The notes under the pieces are model-generated. The model was not told the DNA's origin, ran no database searches, and worked only from the letters and a program-made list of their open reading frames with translations. The position numbers and the translations under genes are program-made. Shown piece after piece: positions 63,899-64,000 of a stretch of 64,000 nt of DNA (within the stretch, counting starts at the first letter, position 1; each line of letters starts with the position of its first letter). The DNA is taken from assembly GCF_027924185.1 (NCBI RefSeq), contig NZ_BRVO01000001.1:992001-1056000 (forward strand), given 5' to 3'. Source of the stretch: Neptunitalea lumnitzerae. Its GTDB lineage: Bacteria > Bacteroidota > Bacteroidia > Flavobacteriales > Flavobacteriaceae.

Positions 63899-63924
63899 AA
63901 AATGCCCTTTGTGGGCATTTTTTT
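63899..63924 (+). terminator. Rho-independent terminator of the iron operon
   Basis: Arms AAAATGCCC / GGGCATTTT with a 5-base loop and a T run of about 7. It lies 34 bp after the PepSY stop. The remaining 76 bases to the window end hold no visible gene. Confidence 0.9.
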
Positions 63925-64000
63925 GTTTTATAAAGGGAGTGTTTTTAAATACTTAAATGTAGGTAGCGACTTTTACCTATTTTTTTCAAATACATATTAT

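Overview
The window is a chromosomal stretch from a member of the Bacteroidota, almost certainly a marine or environmental Flavobacteriaceae species. The base composition is AT-rich. The lineage markers are a SusC/SusD pair, a type IX secretion C-terminal sorting domain, the flavobacterial exosortase pair XrtF plus its partner, promoters of the TANNTTTG type, frequent DUF families of this phylum, and weak ribosome binding sites. I see no rRNA, tRNA, CRISPR array, prophage or insertion sequence. Gene density is high and every gap is under about 300 bases.

Layout. 1-1005: a LysE-type exporter and an alkyltransferase-like (ATL) protein lacking the alkyl-accepting cysteine. 1035-12018: an NtrC-type response regulator and its histidine kinase, divergent from a five-gene tripartite export operon (HlyD adaptor, ABC ATPase, two FtsX/MacB permeases, TolC channel). 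Two GTGTT/AACAC dyads lie in the divergent gap. 12061-13544: two tandem DUF4878 lipoproteins and a YiiX-like cysteine hydrolase. 13813-16710: Mrp, NifU C-terminal domain, ferredoxin-NADP reductase and a 2Fe-2S ferredoxin, an iron-sulfur and electron-transfer block. 16784-25933: a DUF3050 protein, a large GAF protein, an HD phosphohydrolase fused to the Pycsar-effector membrane domain, a very large phosphoesterase / kinase-like / Omp85 surface protein and a propeller-like lipoprotein.

26051-45963 is a complete maltodextrin/starch utilisation locus. The minus strand carries SusC, SusD, a SusE/F-like glycan-binding lipoprotein and a T9SS-secreted GH13 amylase. The plus strand carries a LacI regulator, a sugar MFS importer, beta-phosphoglucomutase, a GH65 phosphorylase, a GH97 alpha-glucosidase and two further GH13 enzymes. 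The model is surface capture and cleavage, SusCD import, periplasmic trimming by GH13/GH97, cytoplasmic uptake by the MFS carrier, then phosphorolysis by GH65 and isomerisation to glucose-6-phosphate.

46050-50625: two unknown proteins, a Bcr/CflA-like MFS pump behind an AraC regulator, and a free-methionine-sulfoxide-reductase-like GAF protein. 50713-51674: the XrtF pair. 51684-54793: a copper module consisting of an AraC regulator with a metal-binding N-terminus, an HMA domain and a P1B ATPase. Here the HMA and ATPase frames are separated only by a shift at an A10 tract. 54788-58252: a plug-domain protein without a barrel and a secreted alpha/beta hydrolase. 58461-63864: an iron-acquisition operon (siderophore receptor, DUF4198-like, two small membrane proteins, PepSY protein) behind a promoter flanked by two Fur-box-like sequences.

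The strongest unexplained signals are the A10 junction in the copper ATPase, the HD-PycTM fusion without a cyclase, the three-part Omp85 phosphoesterase, an orphan terminator at 46830-46865, and overlapping dyads in the leader of the sugar importer. No complete new defence system is visible.
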